Assembly: GCA_020849765.1 (NCBI GenBank)
Contig: JADLAY010000054.1
Location: 53,120 to 117,119, forward strand
Length of the DNA stretch: 64,000 nucleotides
Direction: 5' to 3'
DNA from: Anaerolineae bacterium
GTDB taxonomy: Bacteria; Chloroflexota; Anaerolineae; Aggregatilineales; Phototrophicaceae
Shown: positions 50,150-59,187 of the stretch, in pieces
Position numbering within the stretch: position 1 is the stretch's first letter
Layout: the number at the start of each line of letters is the position of its first letter
Notes under the pieces: generated by a model
Database searches by the model: none
What the model was told of the DNA's origin: nothing
Seen by the model: the letters and a program-made list of their open reading frames with translations, nothing else
Translations under genes and position numbers: made by a program

Positions 50150-53100
50150 TCAGTTTGCCCCGCCACTGCCGCCTGCTGGCACGCTCCAGACTTCGATGCC
50201 GGACAGATTAGGCAGGCCGCCGTCGGTCGCCAGTTCGATCGTGCCGTCGCTGACAGTCACGCGCCATGGCCCCAGCTTCTGCCACTGGCCGCCGCTGTTG
50301 ATCAGGATGCCGGTCTGCACCGTCTGGCCTTCGAGGCGCACCGAGAACGGCTCCGCACTCGGGTCGTTCCAATCGAGCCAGGCGTAGAGGTAGACGTCGT
50401 ACGTCCCGTTGGGCACCGCGCTCAGGGTGATCAGATGCGCCCAATGCTGGACGTAGCAGCTGATCATGGTCGCGCGGTTGGTGTCGGTCGCCGGGTTGAG
50501 CGGCGTCCACGGGTTGCACATCGCGCCGCCGTTGGCGGAGGAGTTCGGCGCGCCGCTCGCCTGCCAGGCATTGCCGTCAACCATGATGGCGGGTCCGCCA
50601 AGATTGATCGCGCGGTAGAACGCCGGGGCACTCGCGACCGGCGTACTCGTGGGCGGCAGCGGCGTAGTCGTGGGCGGGATGGCCGTGCTGGTCGGCGGCG
50701 GCACCGGTGTGTTGGTCGCCGGGATCGGCGTCGGCGTTGGGAAGGGCGGTAGTGTCGGCACCGGGGTGCTCGTCGCCGGGACGGGTGTACTGGTCGGCGG
50801 CACGGGCGTGTTCGTCGGTGGCACCGCGGTATTGGTCGGCGGGATGGCTGTGCTCGTCGGCGGCACCGGTGTGTTGGTCGCAGCGATGGGCGTGCTCGTC
50901 GCCGAGATCGCGGTGCTGGTCGGTGGCACGACGGTGTTGGTCGAGGCGGGCAGCGGCGTATTCGTCGCAGGCGCCGGGGTGCTCGTCGCCGGCACGGATG
51001 TGCTCGTCGCAGCGATCGGCGTATTGGTAGGCGGCACCGGCGTGTTCGTCGCCGAGGCGGCGGCGCGCCAGACCTCGACGCCGGACAGATTGGGCAGGCC
51101 GCCGCTGGTCGTCAGGTTGATGGTGCCGTCGCTGATGGTCACGTTCCACGGTCCCAGTTTGCGCCAGTTGCCCGCGCTGGTCAGCAGGATGCCGCTCTGC
51201 ACCGTTTGGCCCTCAAGCTGGACGTTGAACGCCTGCTGGTTCGGATCGTTCCAATCGAGCCACGTGTACAGGTAGACGACGTACTGGCCGTTGGGCACGC
51301 CGCTCATGACCACATTGTGCGCCCAGTGCTGGACGTAGCAGCTGATCATGGTCGCGCGGTTGCTATCCGTCGACGGGTTGAGCGGCTGCCAAGGGTTGCA
51401 CGAGCCGTAACCGTTGGTAGTGTAGTTCGACGCGGTGCTGGCTTGCCACGCATTGCCATCGATCGTGATGGCGGACCCGGCGAGGTTGATCGCGCGGTAG
51501 AACGTCGGCACAACGACGACCGGCGTGCTCGTCGGCGGCACGGACGTGTTCGTCGGCGGGATCGGCGTGCTCGTCGGCGGGATGGCCGTATTGGTTGGTG
51601 GCACGGACGTGTTGGTCGGCGGCACGGATGTGTTGGTCGGCGGCACGGCAGTGTTCGTCGGCGGCACGGCAGTGTTCGTCGGTGGGATCGGCGTGTTCGT
51701 CGGTGGGATCGGCGTATTGGTTGGCGGCACGGCAGTGTTCGTCGGCGGCACGGCAGTGTTCGTCGGCGGCACGGATGTGTTGGTCGGCGGCACGGCAGTG
51801 TTCGTCGGCGGCACGGAAGTGTTCGTCGGCGGTACGGTCGTGCTCGTCGGCGGAATGGCCGTATTGGTTGGTGGCACGGACGTGTTGGTCGGCGGGATCG
51901 GCGTGTTGGTTGGTGGAATGGCCGTATTGGTTGGTGGCATGGACGTGTTGGTCGGCGGCACTGGTGTGTTCGTCGGTGGGATCGACGTGCTGGTCGGCGG
52001 TACGGCAGTATTGGTTGGCGGCACGGCAGTGTTGGTTGGCGGGATGGCCGTGTTCGTGGGTGGCACGGATGTGTTGGTTGGTGGCACGGCAGTGTTCGTC
52101 GGCGGCACTGGGGTGTTCGTCGCCGAGGCGGCGGCGCGCCAGACCTCGACGCCGGACAAATTGGGCAGGCCGCCGTTGGTCGTCAGGTTGATCGATCCGT
52201 CGCTGATCGTCACGCCCCACGGGCCGAGCTTGATCCACTGCCCGGCGCTCGTCAGGCGGATGTTGGACTGCACGACCTGACCTTCCAGGCTGACGCTGAA
52301 CGCCTGCGCGTTCGGGTCGTTCCATTCCAGCCACGTGTACAGATAGACGACGTAGCCGCCGTTCGGCACATTGTTGATGGCGATGCTGTGCGCCCAATGC
52401 TGGACGTAGCAGCGAATCATGGTGGTGCGGTTGGCATCGGTCGACGGATTGAGCGATTGCCATGGATTGCAGTCCGCCGAACCGTTGGTCGTATAGTTGG
52501 GGGCGCTGCTGCCTTCCCACGCGTTACCGTCGATGACGAGCGCGCTGCCCGCCAAATTGATGGCGCGGTAGAACGTGCCGGAAGTGCTGGACGGTGTGGC
52601 CGTCGGCGGCTGCGGCGTGGTGGTCGCGGGTGCCGGCGTATTGGTCGGCGGGATCGACGTCGGCGTCGACGGCGGCGCCTGCGTCAGGTAGGGCTGCAGA
52701 GCGCTGAACCAGCGCGCCGCCATCTTGGCTTCGCCGCTGTTGTTGGGATGCGTGCCGTCGTACGTATCCGACGACGCACTGAAGCCGGTGTACTGATCGA
52801 CCAGGATCACGGGCGACTGCGCGGTCGTCTTCTGGCTTGCCAGCGTGGCGATGCTGTTGTTGAGCGGGTTTACGTTGGCCATCTGGCTGGGGATGATCTT
52901 GGCCAGCAGGATGACCACGTCGGCGCGCGCATTGCGCAGGGCATCGATCACCTGGCTGAGTTCGTTGGTCGTGCTGTTGACGCTTTGCCCCTGGAAGATG
53001 TCGTTGCTGCCCAGGTGGATGAGGACGATCTGCGGTCGATAGGTTGCCGCCCAGCCGGGCAACTGTGCCAGGACTTGATCGGTGCGCCAGCCCCAATGTC

Positions 53101-53407
53101 CCTCGTTATCGAGGTCGAAATCGGGGTTCGGCGGCAGCGAGGCATAATTTGTGTGCTGGCTGCCGACGAAGTCGGCGCCGAGGCCATTGCTCTGGATCAA
53201 CTGCCAGAGGGCGCGCCGGTAGCTGTTCTGCTGGTTGCTGCCCTGCGTGATTGAATCGCCGAGCGGCATGATGGTCTTGATCTCGCCGGTTTGTGCCTGG
53301 GCGACCGCGCCGCCTAATGCCTGCGAGTCGGTCTGCGAAAAACTGGGAGCGAGCAATAGAAGGAACGCAACGGCCAGAGCGACAAGGGATGTCAATGAGA
53401 ACCGCAT
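50150..53407 (-). CDS. Secreted SGNH hydrolase with three malectin-like modules and long PPTNT linkers
   Basis: A 1085-residue secreted protein. Signal peptide (SLVALAVAFLLLLAPSFSQ), SGNH domain (LGDSITQG; HLGSND; YDGTHPNNSGE), then three malectin-like modules of about 140 residues, each with FYRAINLxGxAxxIDGNAW, CNPW, CYVQHWAH and LPNLSGVEVW. Between them lie linkers of PPTNTAVPPTNTS-type repeats; the longest (51525-52130) has about 40 units. The same features are seen in the genes at 46759 and 55588, with different module numbers. The PPTNT stretch is probably O-glycosylated. ATG 53407 with GAGG. Several long ORFs on the other strand are shadows of the repeats. Confidence 0.87.
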   Translation of the reverse strand: MRFSLTSLVALAVAFLLLLAPSFSQTDSQALGGAVAQAQTGEIKTIMPLGDSITQGSNQQNSYRRALWQLIQSNGLGADFVGSQHTNYASLPPNPDFDLDNEGHWGWRTDQVLAQLPGWAATYRPQIVLIHLGSNDIFQGQSVNSTTNELSQVIDALRNARADVVILLAKIIPSQMANVNPLNNSIATLASQKTTAQSPVILVDQYTGFSASSDTYDGTHPNNSGEAKMAARWFSALQPYLTQAPPSTPTSIPPTNTPAPATTTPQPPTATPSSTSGTFYRAINLAGSALVIDGNAWEGSSAPNYTTNGSADCNPWQSLNPSTDANRTTMIRCYVQHWAHSIAINNVPNGGYVVYLYTWLEWNDPNAQAFSVSLEGQVVQSNIRLTSAGQWIKLGPWGVTISDGSINLTTNGGLPNLSGVEVWRAAASATNTPVPPTNTAVPPTNTSVPPTNTAIPPTNTAVPPTNTAVPPTSTSIPPTNTPVPPTNTSMPPTNTAIPPTNTPIPPTNTSVPPTNTAIPPTSTTVPPTNTSVPPTNTAVPPTNTSVPPTNTAVPPTNTAVPPTNTPIPPTNTPIPPTNTAVPPTNTAVPPTNTSVPPTNTSVPPTNTAIPPTSTPIPPTNTSVPPTSTPVVVVPTFYRAINLAGSAITIDGNAWQASTASNYTTNGYGSCNPWQPLNPSTDSNRATMISCYVQHWAHNVVMSGVPNGQYVVYLYTWLDWNDPNQQAFNVQLEGQTVQSGILLTSAGNWRKLGPWNVTISDGTINLTTSGGLPNLSGVEVWRAAASATNTPVPPTNTPIAATSTSVPATSTPAPATNTPLPASTNTVVPPTSTAISATSTPIAATNTPVPPTSTAIPPTNTAVPPTNTPVPPTSTPVPATSTPVPTLPPFPTPTPIPATNTPVPPPTSTAIPPTTTPLPPTSTPVASAPAFYRAINLGGPAIMVDGNAWQASGAPNSSANGGAMCNPWTPLNPATDTNRATMISCYVQHWAHLITLSAVPNGTYDVYLYAWLDWNDPSAEPFSVRLEGQTVQTGILINSGGQWQKLGPWRVTVSDGTIELATDGGLPNLSGIEVWSVPAGGSGGAN

Positions 53408-53819
53408 AGAGCCTCGCTGGCACTCAAGGGCGGACGAGAATAAAGGTGCTATCGGTCGCTGCCCTACTGAAGATTTGCATTCCAAACACAGCGGCCATAC
53501 TGGCACAACCCGTCCATCTTACACCAAAAAACCTTGCGAAGATTCTACATTTGTAAACGCTAACCACGGGTTCGCGCAGTGCGCCGCTTTACTTATTTCA
53601 GAAGCGGGCAAGCCTGGCGATTGCGTGAGCTTCCTCATGGTCGGGAATGACCTTCATTACTATTGCGCGCCACGCGTGGCCGCGTACGATGCCAGGTAAA
53701 TGCGGGGAAAAGTAATCTCTGTTGTCACAATACCGCACGGCGCTCGCCGCCTGATCCCCAGATCGTGCCACCCTGATCAATGGCACGAAATACCTACTGT
53801 TTCTTGCGAGGAAAGTCTC
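53408..53819. other. Intergenic region upstream of the second SGNH gene
   Basis: 53513-53565 resembles 49786-49836 (see there) and may be a shared promoter or control region. No other repeat or gene is seen; ORFs here lack a ribosome site. Confidence 0.4.
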
Positions 53820-54230
53820 ATGCTGAATACGATTCTTGGCCTGTTCGTCATTCTGCACGGCCTCGTGCACCTGCTCTATTTCGCCCTCAGCCGCAAACTG
53901 TTCGAGCTTGATCCGCCGCTGGTTGGCTGGCCGGAGCGTTCGTGGGCCTTTTCGAGTGCGCTGGGCGATGCGAGCACGCGTCTGCTGGCGACGGTGCTCT
54001 ATGGCGCGGCGACGATCCTGTTCGTCATCGGCGGCGCCGGCATCCTGATGCAGGCGAGCTGGTGGCCGCTCGTCGTCGTGATTGCCGCCGTCTTTGCGTC
54101 GGCGATCGTGCTGCTGTTCTGGGATGGTCAGCTCCAGCGGCTGCCGGACAAGGGCTTCATCGGCATCGTCATTAACGTCGCGCTGCTGATCGTCGTCTTT
54201 CTGGTCGACCGGGGGACGCTTGTGTTGTAG
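53820..54230 (+). CDS. Four-helix membrane protein, unknown function
   Basis: A 136-residue integral membrane protein. Hydrophobic segments are found near residues 4-22, 54-74, 80-98 and 114-130. There is a conserved-looking HGLVHLLYFAL in the first helix, with two histidines, and WDGQLQRLPDKG in the last loop. No known family recognised. ATG 53820 follows GAGGAAA at eight bases. It is divergent from the second SGNH gene. Confidence 0.65.
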   Translation: MLNTILGLFVILHGLVHLLYFALSRKLFELDPPLVGWPERSWAFSSALGDASTRLLATVLYGAATILFVIGGAGILMQASWWPLVVVIAAVFASAIVLLFWDGQLQRLPDKGFIGIVINVALLIVVFLVDRGTLVL

Positions 54231-54234
54231 GCGG

Positions 54235-54290
54235 CGTGCTCAGTGCTCGGTGCTCAGTGCTCGGTGCTCAGTTCTGGGTTCAGGGTTCCA
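54235..54290 (+). repeat. Heptanucleotide tandem tract
   Basis: CGTGCTC AGTGCTC, GGTGCTC AGTGCTC, GGTGCTC AGTTCTG, GGTTCAG GGTTCCA: eight units with no slip in the 7-base phase. It starts five bases after the stop of the preceding gene. Confidence 0.8.
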
Positions 54291-54335
54291 AGACTCGCAA
54301 CTTGGCACTCAGACAGGTTCTTCGCCCTAGAAATT

Positions 54336-54386
54336 AGCGCCTTCAGTGCGCTTGATTTGGGTTAGCCGACTGGCTTCAGCCGTCGG
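54336..54386. repeat. REP element, variant palindrome
   Basis: Small hairpin AGCGC-CTTCAGT-GCGCT, then TTGATTTGGGTT and GCCGAC-TGGC-TTCA-GCC-GTCGGC (54364-54386), in which the central TTCA loop replaces the two-base centre of the main form. The same loop is at 26484-26506. Confidence 0.75.
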
Positions 54387-54412
54387 CGGCTGAGTGCTGC
54401 TTATTTTCGGGT

Positions 54413-55444
54413 TCACGGCGCGGGAGACGCTGTGGCGGATGCTGAGCGCGGATCGAGATACGGCACGTCGTCGCGGATGCGCTGTTCGCGACCGGCCATG
54501 AAGGTGTTGACCCACTCATCGGTGCAGGTCTGCGGATCGTATTCCGGGACGACCATCGCGTAGACGCCGATTTCGAGCAGCTTGAGAAACAGCGGCAGTT
54601 GATCAACCCAGAAGGTGGGCAGCGCCTTCTCTTGTCGGTATCCGGTCAGCAGCCCATCCAGGAAGCGGCGGCGCAGCGGCTCATACGCCTCGCCCGCGTA
54701 GACGACCTGCACGTCGAAGATGAGCATGGCGATGTCCATCATGTACCAGCCGTAGCCGCAGTCGTCAAAATCGATCAGGGTGACAGCGCGCCGCTCAGGG
54801 TCGACGATGAAGTTCGCGAAATGGATGTCGAGGTGCGCCAGACCGTAGCTCTCGCGATCCTTCGGCAGCGACGCGATCGCGTCGAGCACCTGAGCGCGGC
54901 GCTCCAGCACGAAATCGTCCGCAATCGAAAGCCCGTCGCGCGGATTGAAGCAGCTATCCGCCTGATCCCACTGCGGGCGCGTCAGCGCGGGTGCGGCGGG
55001 CACATACGTCTGTGCCAGCACGTGGCAGCGCCCGATCACGCGCCCTAGCATCTCGATCAAGGCCATGTCCCATTGTTCCGCGGGCAGCTTTTCGGCGCGC
55101 ACACCGGCGATCTTTTCGGATGCGCTGACAAGATAGGTCTGCCCATCCTGTTCAATCGTCTCGATCAGGTGGTGCCGCTGTGAAAACACCGGTCGCAAGA
55201 TGGGCGCGTCATGCGCCGCCAGATAGGCCAGCCATTCTAGCATGGCCCGTGTGGATTGCAGCTCGTCTGCGCCGGCCAGAGGTGCGATCTTAAGGACGTA
55301 TCGCTTGCCGTCCTGCTCCCACTCGCAGACCTGCGCATAGTGCCCGCCCGCCAGCGGTTTGAGCAGCGCAAGCGGGGCGTCGAAGTTCCTTGCAGCATGT
55401 TCCAGAATTCGGTTCTGTGTTTCACGTTTCACGGTGGACTTCAT
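54413..55444 (-). CDS. Aminoglycoside phosphotransferase-family kinase
   Basis: A 343-residue protein of the APH/choline kinase fold. The catalytic loop is LAHLDIHFANFIVD (His-x-Asp...Asn) and the metal-binding Asp is in LIDFDDCGYG. The N-lobe has LLKPLAGGHYAQVCEWEQDG with the nucleotide loop and YVLKIAP with the ATP lysine. It phosphorylates a small hydroxylated molecule; homoserine or a sugar-like compound is as likely as an antibiotic. ATG 55444. A terminator and the third SGNH gene lie beyond. Confidence 0.85.
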   Translation of the reverse strand: MKSTVKRETQNRILEHAARNFDAPLALLKPLAGGHYAQVCEWEQDGKRYVLKIAPLAGADELQSTRAMLEWLAYLAAHDAPILRPVFSQRHHLIETIEQDGQTYLVSASEKIAGVRAEKLPAEQWDMALIEMLGRVIGRCHVLAQTYVPAAPALTRPQWDQADSCFNPRDGLSIADDFVLERRAQVLDAIASLPKDRESYGLAHLDIHFANFIVDPERRAVTLIDFDDCGYGWYMMDIAMLIFDVQVVYAGEAYEPLRRRFLDGLLTGYRQEKALPTFWVDQLPLFLKLLEIGVYAMVVPEYDPQTCTDEWVNTFMAGREQRIRDDVPYLDPRSASATASPAP

Positions 55445-55530
55445 CCTGCGTCATGGGGAAGTAAGTTGAGGGATTATCGCTCATTCGTGCAGCGCGCACG
55501 CAATTGATGAGGCATCTTGTACGACTCATG

Positions 55531-55573
55531 AAAGAGTGCCCCCTCCATCCTTTCCGATGGGGCGGGCACTCTT
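55531..55573 (-). terminator. Terminator of the third SGNH gene
   Basis: On the minus strand AAGAGTGCCC-G-CCCCATC-GGAAAG-GATGG-A-GGGGGCACTCTTTC. A long stem ending in a short T-run, 15 bases after the stop codon. Confidence 0.75.
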
Positions 55574-55587
55574 GAGCGTCAATCACT

Positions 55588-58197
55588 TCAGTCGGAGCCA
55601 CCGCCACCGCCTGGGCCGCCGGTGAGCACGCGCCAGACCTCGATGCCGGACAGGTTGATCAGCGCCCCATCGGTTGCCAGTTCAAGGGTTCCGTTGGTGA
55701 CGGTCGCGCGCCATGGGCCGAGCTTGCGCCAGTCGCCTGCCTGGTTGAGCAGGATGCCACTCTCGACGAGTTCGCCATCCAACTGCACCGAGAACGGCTG
55801 TTGGCTCGGATCGTCCCAATCGACCCAGGCGTAGACATAGACGTCGTAGCTGCCCTCCGGCATGCCGCTCATCGTGACGAGGTGCGCCCAATGCTGCACT
55901 GAGCAGCTGATCATGGCCGCGTGGTCGGAATCCGTGCTCGGATTGAGCGGCGTCGACAGGTTGCACATCGGGTTGCCGTTGGTCGTGTAGAAGGGCGCGT
56001 CGCTGCCCTCCCAGGCGTTGCCGTCGATCGTAAGTGCATCGCCGCCGAGGTTGATCGCCCGGTAAAAACCTTGTGCGCCCGGTTCCGGCGTGCCCTCCGG
56101 CGGCAAGGGCGTCTCCATCGGCAGGACGGGCGTAGTCGTGGGCGGGACGACGGTCTCTGTCGCGACCGGCGTGCTCGTCGGCTCAAGCGTTGGCGTCACG
56201 ACGGGTGTGCTTGTCGCCGGGATGGGCGTGCTCGTCGAGACAGGTGTGCTCGTCGGACGAGTGGGCACGGGCGTCGGATATGACTCCGGGCGCAAGTTCC
56301 AGACCTCGATCCCGGACAGGTTGGGCAAGCCGCCGCTGGTCGTCAGGTCAAGAGCGCCATCGTTGATGTAGACCGACCATGGCCCCAAGCGGCGCCAAGT
56401 GCCAGCCCCGCTGAGCAAGATACCGCTTTCGACCGTTTCGCCCTCAAGCTGAACGCTGAACGGCTGTACGCTGGGGTCGGCCCAATCGAGCCACGCGTAG
56501 AGATAGATCGCGTATGGGCCGTCCGGCACGCTGCTCAGCGAAAGACTGTGCGCCCAATGCTGGACGTGGCAGCGGATCATGCTCGTCCGCTCGGCGTCGG
56601 TCATCGGGTTGAGATCCTGCCACGGATTGCAGGCGGCAAAGCCGTTGGTCGTGTAGTTCGCTGCGCTGCTGCTCTCCCACGGGCACCCGTCGATGGTCGT
56701 CGCCACGCCGCCCAGGTTGATTGCTCGGTAAAGGGATTGCGCGTCTGGCGGTGGCGGGTACGGCTCTGGCGTTTCGGTCGGTAGGGCGGTTGCCGTCGGG
56801 ATGGGCGTATAGGTGTTCACCATTGTCGACGTTGGATATGGCGTGATGGTCCGTGGCAATTCCGTTGGGGTCGGCGGTGCGAATGTGCTGGTTGGCGGTA
56901 TGGGCGTGCGAGTCGAAACAGGCGTCGTGGTTGGCAGCAAGTAGGTGGGTTTGGGGATCGGCGTGTTCGTCGGTCTGTCTTCATCCACGTTCCAGACCTC
57001 GATCCCGGAAAGGTTCACCAATCCACCCTGCGTCGCCAGCGTAAGTTCTCCGTCGATCATACTCACGTGCCACGGGCCGAGCTTGATCCACGTGCCAGAT
57101 CCGCTCAACACGATGTTGCTCTGGACAGGTTGCCCTTCCAGCTGGGCGCTGAACGGCTGCGGATTCAGGTCTGGCCAGTCTCGCCATGCATAAACAAAGA
57201 CATCGTATTCGCCGTCAGGCACATTTGTCAGGGTCAATTCATGCGTGGTGTGCTGCACGAAGCAGCGAATCATCGCTGCTAGCAGGCTATTGGTCGAGGG
57301 ATAAAGCGGTGCCGAGAGATTGCAGGACGGGGTGCCATTCGTCAAATAGTTGGGCGCGTTCTTGCCTTCCCATTGATCGCCACCGTAGTTGAACGGATCA
57401 CCGTTCAAGTTGATGGCACGATAAAAATATCTGATGGGGGAATCGGGCAGGCTTGCTGGTGGAACCCTGGTGCTGGTTACTCCGTTCCATAGCCGCTGCA
57501 GCCCCTGATACCAGCGATTCGCAATCTTAGCCTCGCCACTGTCGTCAGGATGCACCCCATCATACATATCTTCCTCGTCGAAGCCGCTATACTGATCGAC
57601 CAGGATAATGGACGACTGGGCATTGTCCTTTTCCGCGGCGAGATCTGCGATCCCAGCGTTCAGGCTGTCCACCTGAACCAGTGTGCTGGGGATCACCTGC
57701 GCCAGCAGCACCTTCACATTCGGGTTGGCCGAGCGCAGAATGTCGATCACCTGTCCCAGTTCGGTGAGGGTGATGGCGACGGTCTGACCTTGTACGAGGT
57801 CGGTCGTGCCCAAATGAATCAAGACGATGTCCGGTTGGGCTGTGGCTGCCCAACCGGGAAGATACGCCAGAATCTCGTCTGTGCGCCAACCCCAATGCCC
57901 TTCGTGATCGAGATCGAAATCCTGGACGGGCGGCGGCCCAAGGTAATTGGTGTTCAGACTGCCGACAAAGTCGACTTGCCGATTGTCCGCCTTCAAGAGC
58001 TGCCAGAGCGGACGGCGATAGCTTAAGTGTTGTGCGCTGGCCTGCGTGATCGAATCGCCGAGCGGCATGATGCGGATCGGCGCCGCCTGCGCTATTGTCG
58101 ACGAAATCACCTGTGATTGAAGGGCAAGAAGGAGGAGGATCAAAATCACGCCGAGGAGCCAGGACACTCTGGGCCGGCGTGACGAATGTGAATGCAT
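55588..58197 (-). CDS. SGNH-hydrolase-like secreted protein with three malectin-like modules
   Basis: An 869-residue paralogue of the two preceding SGNH proteins. Signal/anchor SWLLGVILILLLLALQSQ, then the SGNH domain (LGDSITQA, YDGVHPDDSGE). In block III the usual HLGTND is HLGTTD, so the oxyanion-hole Asn is replaced by Thr and activity is doubtful. Three malectin-like modules follow; the first is the most divergent (FYRAINLNGDPFNYGGDQW). Linkers are shorter and more varied than in the other two. It ends in GGPGGGGGSD. ATG 58197 follows GAGG; a GGCGTATAAT -10 is at 58230-58239. Confidence 0.85.
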   Translation of the reverse strand: MHSHSSRRPRVSWLLGVILILLLLALQSQVISSTIAQAAPIRIMPLGDSITQASAQHLSYRRPLWQLLKADNRQVDFVGSLNTNYLGPPPVQDFDLDHEGHWGWRTDEILAYLPGWAATAQPDIVLIHLGTTDLVQGQTVAITLTELGQVIDILRSANPNVKVLLAQVIPSTLVQVDSLNAGIADLAAEKDNAQSSIILVDQYSGFDEEDMYDGVHPDDSGEAKIANRWYQGLQRLWNGVTSTRVPPASLPDSPIRYFYRAINLNGDPFNYGGDQWEGKNAPNYLTNGTPSCNLSAPLYPSTNSLLAAMIRCFVQHTTHELTLTNVPDGEYDVFVYAWRDWPDLNPQPFSAQLEGQPVQSNIVLSGSGTWIKLGPWHVSMIDGELTLATQGGLVNLSGIEVWNVDEDRPTNTPIPKPTYLLPTTTPVSTRTPIPPTSTFAPPTPTELPRTITPYPTSTMVNTYTPIPTATALPTETPEPYPPPPDAQSLYRAINLGGVATTIDGCPWESSSAANYTTNGFAACNPWQDLNPMTDAERTSMIRCHVQHWAHSLSLSSVPDGPYAIYLYAWLDWADPSVQPFSVQLEGETVESGILLSGAGTWRRLGPWSVYINDGALDLTTSGGLPNLSGIEVWNLRPESYPTPVPTRPTSTPVSTSTPIPATSTPVVTPTLEPTSTPVATETVVPPTTTPVLPMETPLPPEGTPEPGAQGFYRAINLGGDALTIDGNAWEGSDAPFYTTNGNPMCNLSTPLNPSTDSDHAAMISCSVQHWAHLVTMSGMPEGSYDVYVYAWVDWDDPSQQPFSVQLDGELVESGILLNQAGDWRKLGPWRATVTNGTLELATDGALINLSGIEVWRVLTGGPGGGGGSD

Positions 58198-58600
58198 TTT
58201 GGCCTCGGGAGCGTCGGTGTATTTCTTGTATTATACGCCACTCTCCCTAACGGCCCCCTTGCATTATGTTAATACATAGCTAAGTTGCTCCCAAAATCGT
58301 GAATTCCAACGTGTACAGCGAGGGATGGGGCATTCCAACCTGTGCCAGTAGGCAGTGCTTCGCCAAGGATTTGACACACCTGTGAGGGTAATTGTGTGCG
58401 CACTAGTCTGAAACCAACTATGCAACCCAGGGCCATTGCAAAGTCAGGATCGCCCTGTCAGGCCCTCACCCTAAATCCCTCTCCCTCATGGCGAGGGACT
58501 TTTAAGAGCCGTTTTGGCGTCCCTTCTCCCTCAGGGAGAAGGGGCTGGGGGATGAGGGTCATTAGGCATGTGAAATCTGCAACAGTCCTTCTCTGCAACC
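58198..58600. other. Intergenic region with -10 element and CCCTAAATCCC repeat
   Basis: TATAAT on the minus strand at 58230-58235 for the SGNH-like gene. From 58458 to 58560 a composite repeat CCCTCACCCTAAATCCCTCT ... GAGGGACTTTTAAGAG ... CCCTTCTCCCTCAGGGAGAAGGGG ends GATGAGGGTC, complementary to its beginning. A shorter copy is at 36818-36858. No gene seen. Confidence 0.6.
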
Positions 58601-58607
58601 ATGCCAC

Positions 58608-58653
58608 TTGACAGAATTCGCAATTTTGTTCTATTATTACGAACGTATGTCCG
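58608..58653 (+). promoter_or_regulatory. Promoter with LexA-like box
   Basis: TTGACA (58608-58613), 18-base spacer, TATTAT (58632-58637). CGAACGTATGTCCG at 58640-58653 matches the Gram-positive LexA box (CGAACRNRYGTTYG) with one mismatch and covers the expected transcription start. Confidence 0.55.
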
Positions 58654-58680
58654 GTTCGATGGTATGCGGGGGATACACGC

Positions 58681-59187
58681 ATGGCATCAAAACCCCTACA
58701 GCCTTATGACTTCAAGGCGCAGTTGGCGCTGGGGAAGCAGGCAGAGCACTTCCTCGACCGCTACTTCTCGCGCTGGTTTGCCGTCCAGCAGGTCGATGCA
58801 CAGACCGAGCGGCGCGACGGTTATGACCGTGTCTTCACGCGACGCACGAATGGCGAACGACTCAAGATCGAATACAAGGCCGATTGGCAGGCTGCCGAGA
58901 CGAACAACGCGTTCATCGAGACGATCTCCGTCTACGAGGAGCGCACGCCCGGTTGGGCCTACACCTCGCAGGCGGACATGCTGATCTACTATGTGCCGCC
59001 GCTCGGCCTGATCCACATGCTGCCGCTGATGGTCGTGCGCTTCATGCTGCCGGGCTGGAAGCTGCGCTACAAAGAGGTGCCCGCGCCGAACGAGGGTTAT
59101 CACACCTACGGCGTGCTGGTGCCGCTGGCGCAGTTCGCCAAGTTTGGCCGCAAGCGGACGGTGCGCGCGACTTACCCTAGCTTGTAA
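58681..59187 (+). CDS. Hypothetical protein, possible PD-(D/E)XK nuclease fold
   Basis: A 168-residue protein. LGKQAEHFLDRYFSRWFAVQ, then RRDGYDRVFTRRTNGERLKIEYKADW (about 45-70) show an acidic residue followed by an E-Y-K pair, the layout of the PD-(D/E)XK nuclease core (D...ExK). The C-terminal half has a hydrophobic stretch PPLGLIHMLPLMVVRFMLPG. Family not recognised. A strong promoter with a LexA-like box precedes it, which would fit DNA repair. Its last 16 bases overlap the convergent kinase gene. Confidence 0.55.
   Translation: MASKPLQPYDFKAQLALGKQAEHFLDRYFSRWFAVQQVDAQTERRDGYDRVFTRRTNGERLKIEYKADWQAAETNNAFIETISVYEERTPGWAYTSQADMLIYYVPPLGLIHMLPLMVVRFMLPGWKLRYKEVPAPNEGYHTYGVLVPLAQFAKFGRKRTVRATYPSL

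Noticed and set aside
51525..52130. Regular repeats that might suggest a CRISPR array
   Set aside because: The units are in frame, 15-18 bases long without unique spacers, and encode the PPTNT linker.
51206..53254. 682-codon plus-strand ORF opposite the second SGNH gene
   Set aside because: Caused by the PPTNT repeat, giving an Arg/Gly/Trp-rich sequence without domains.
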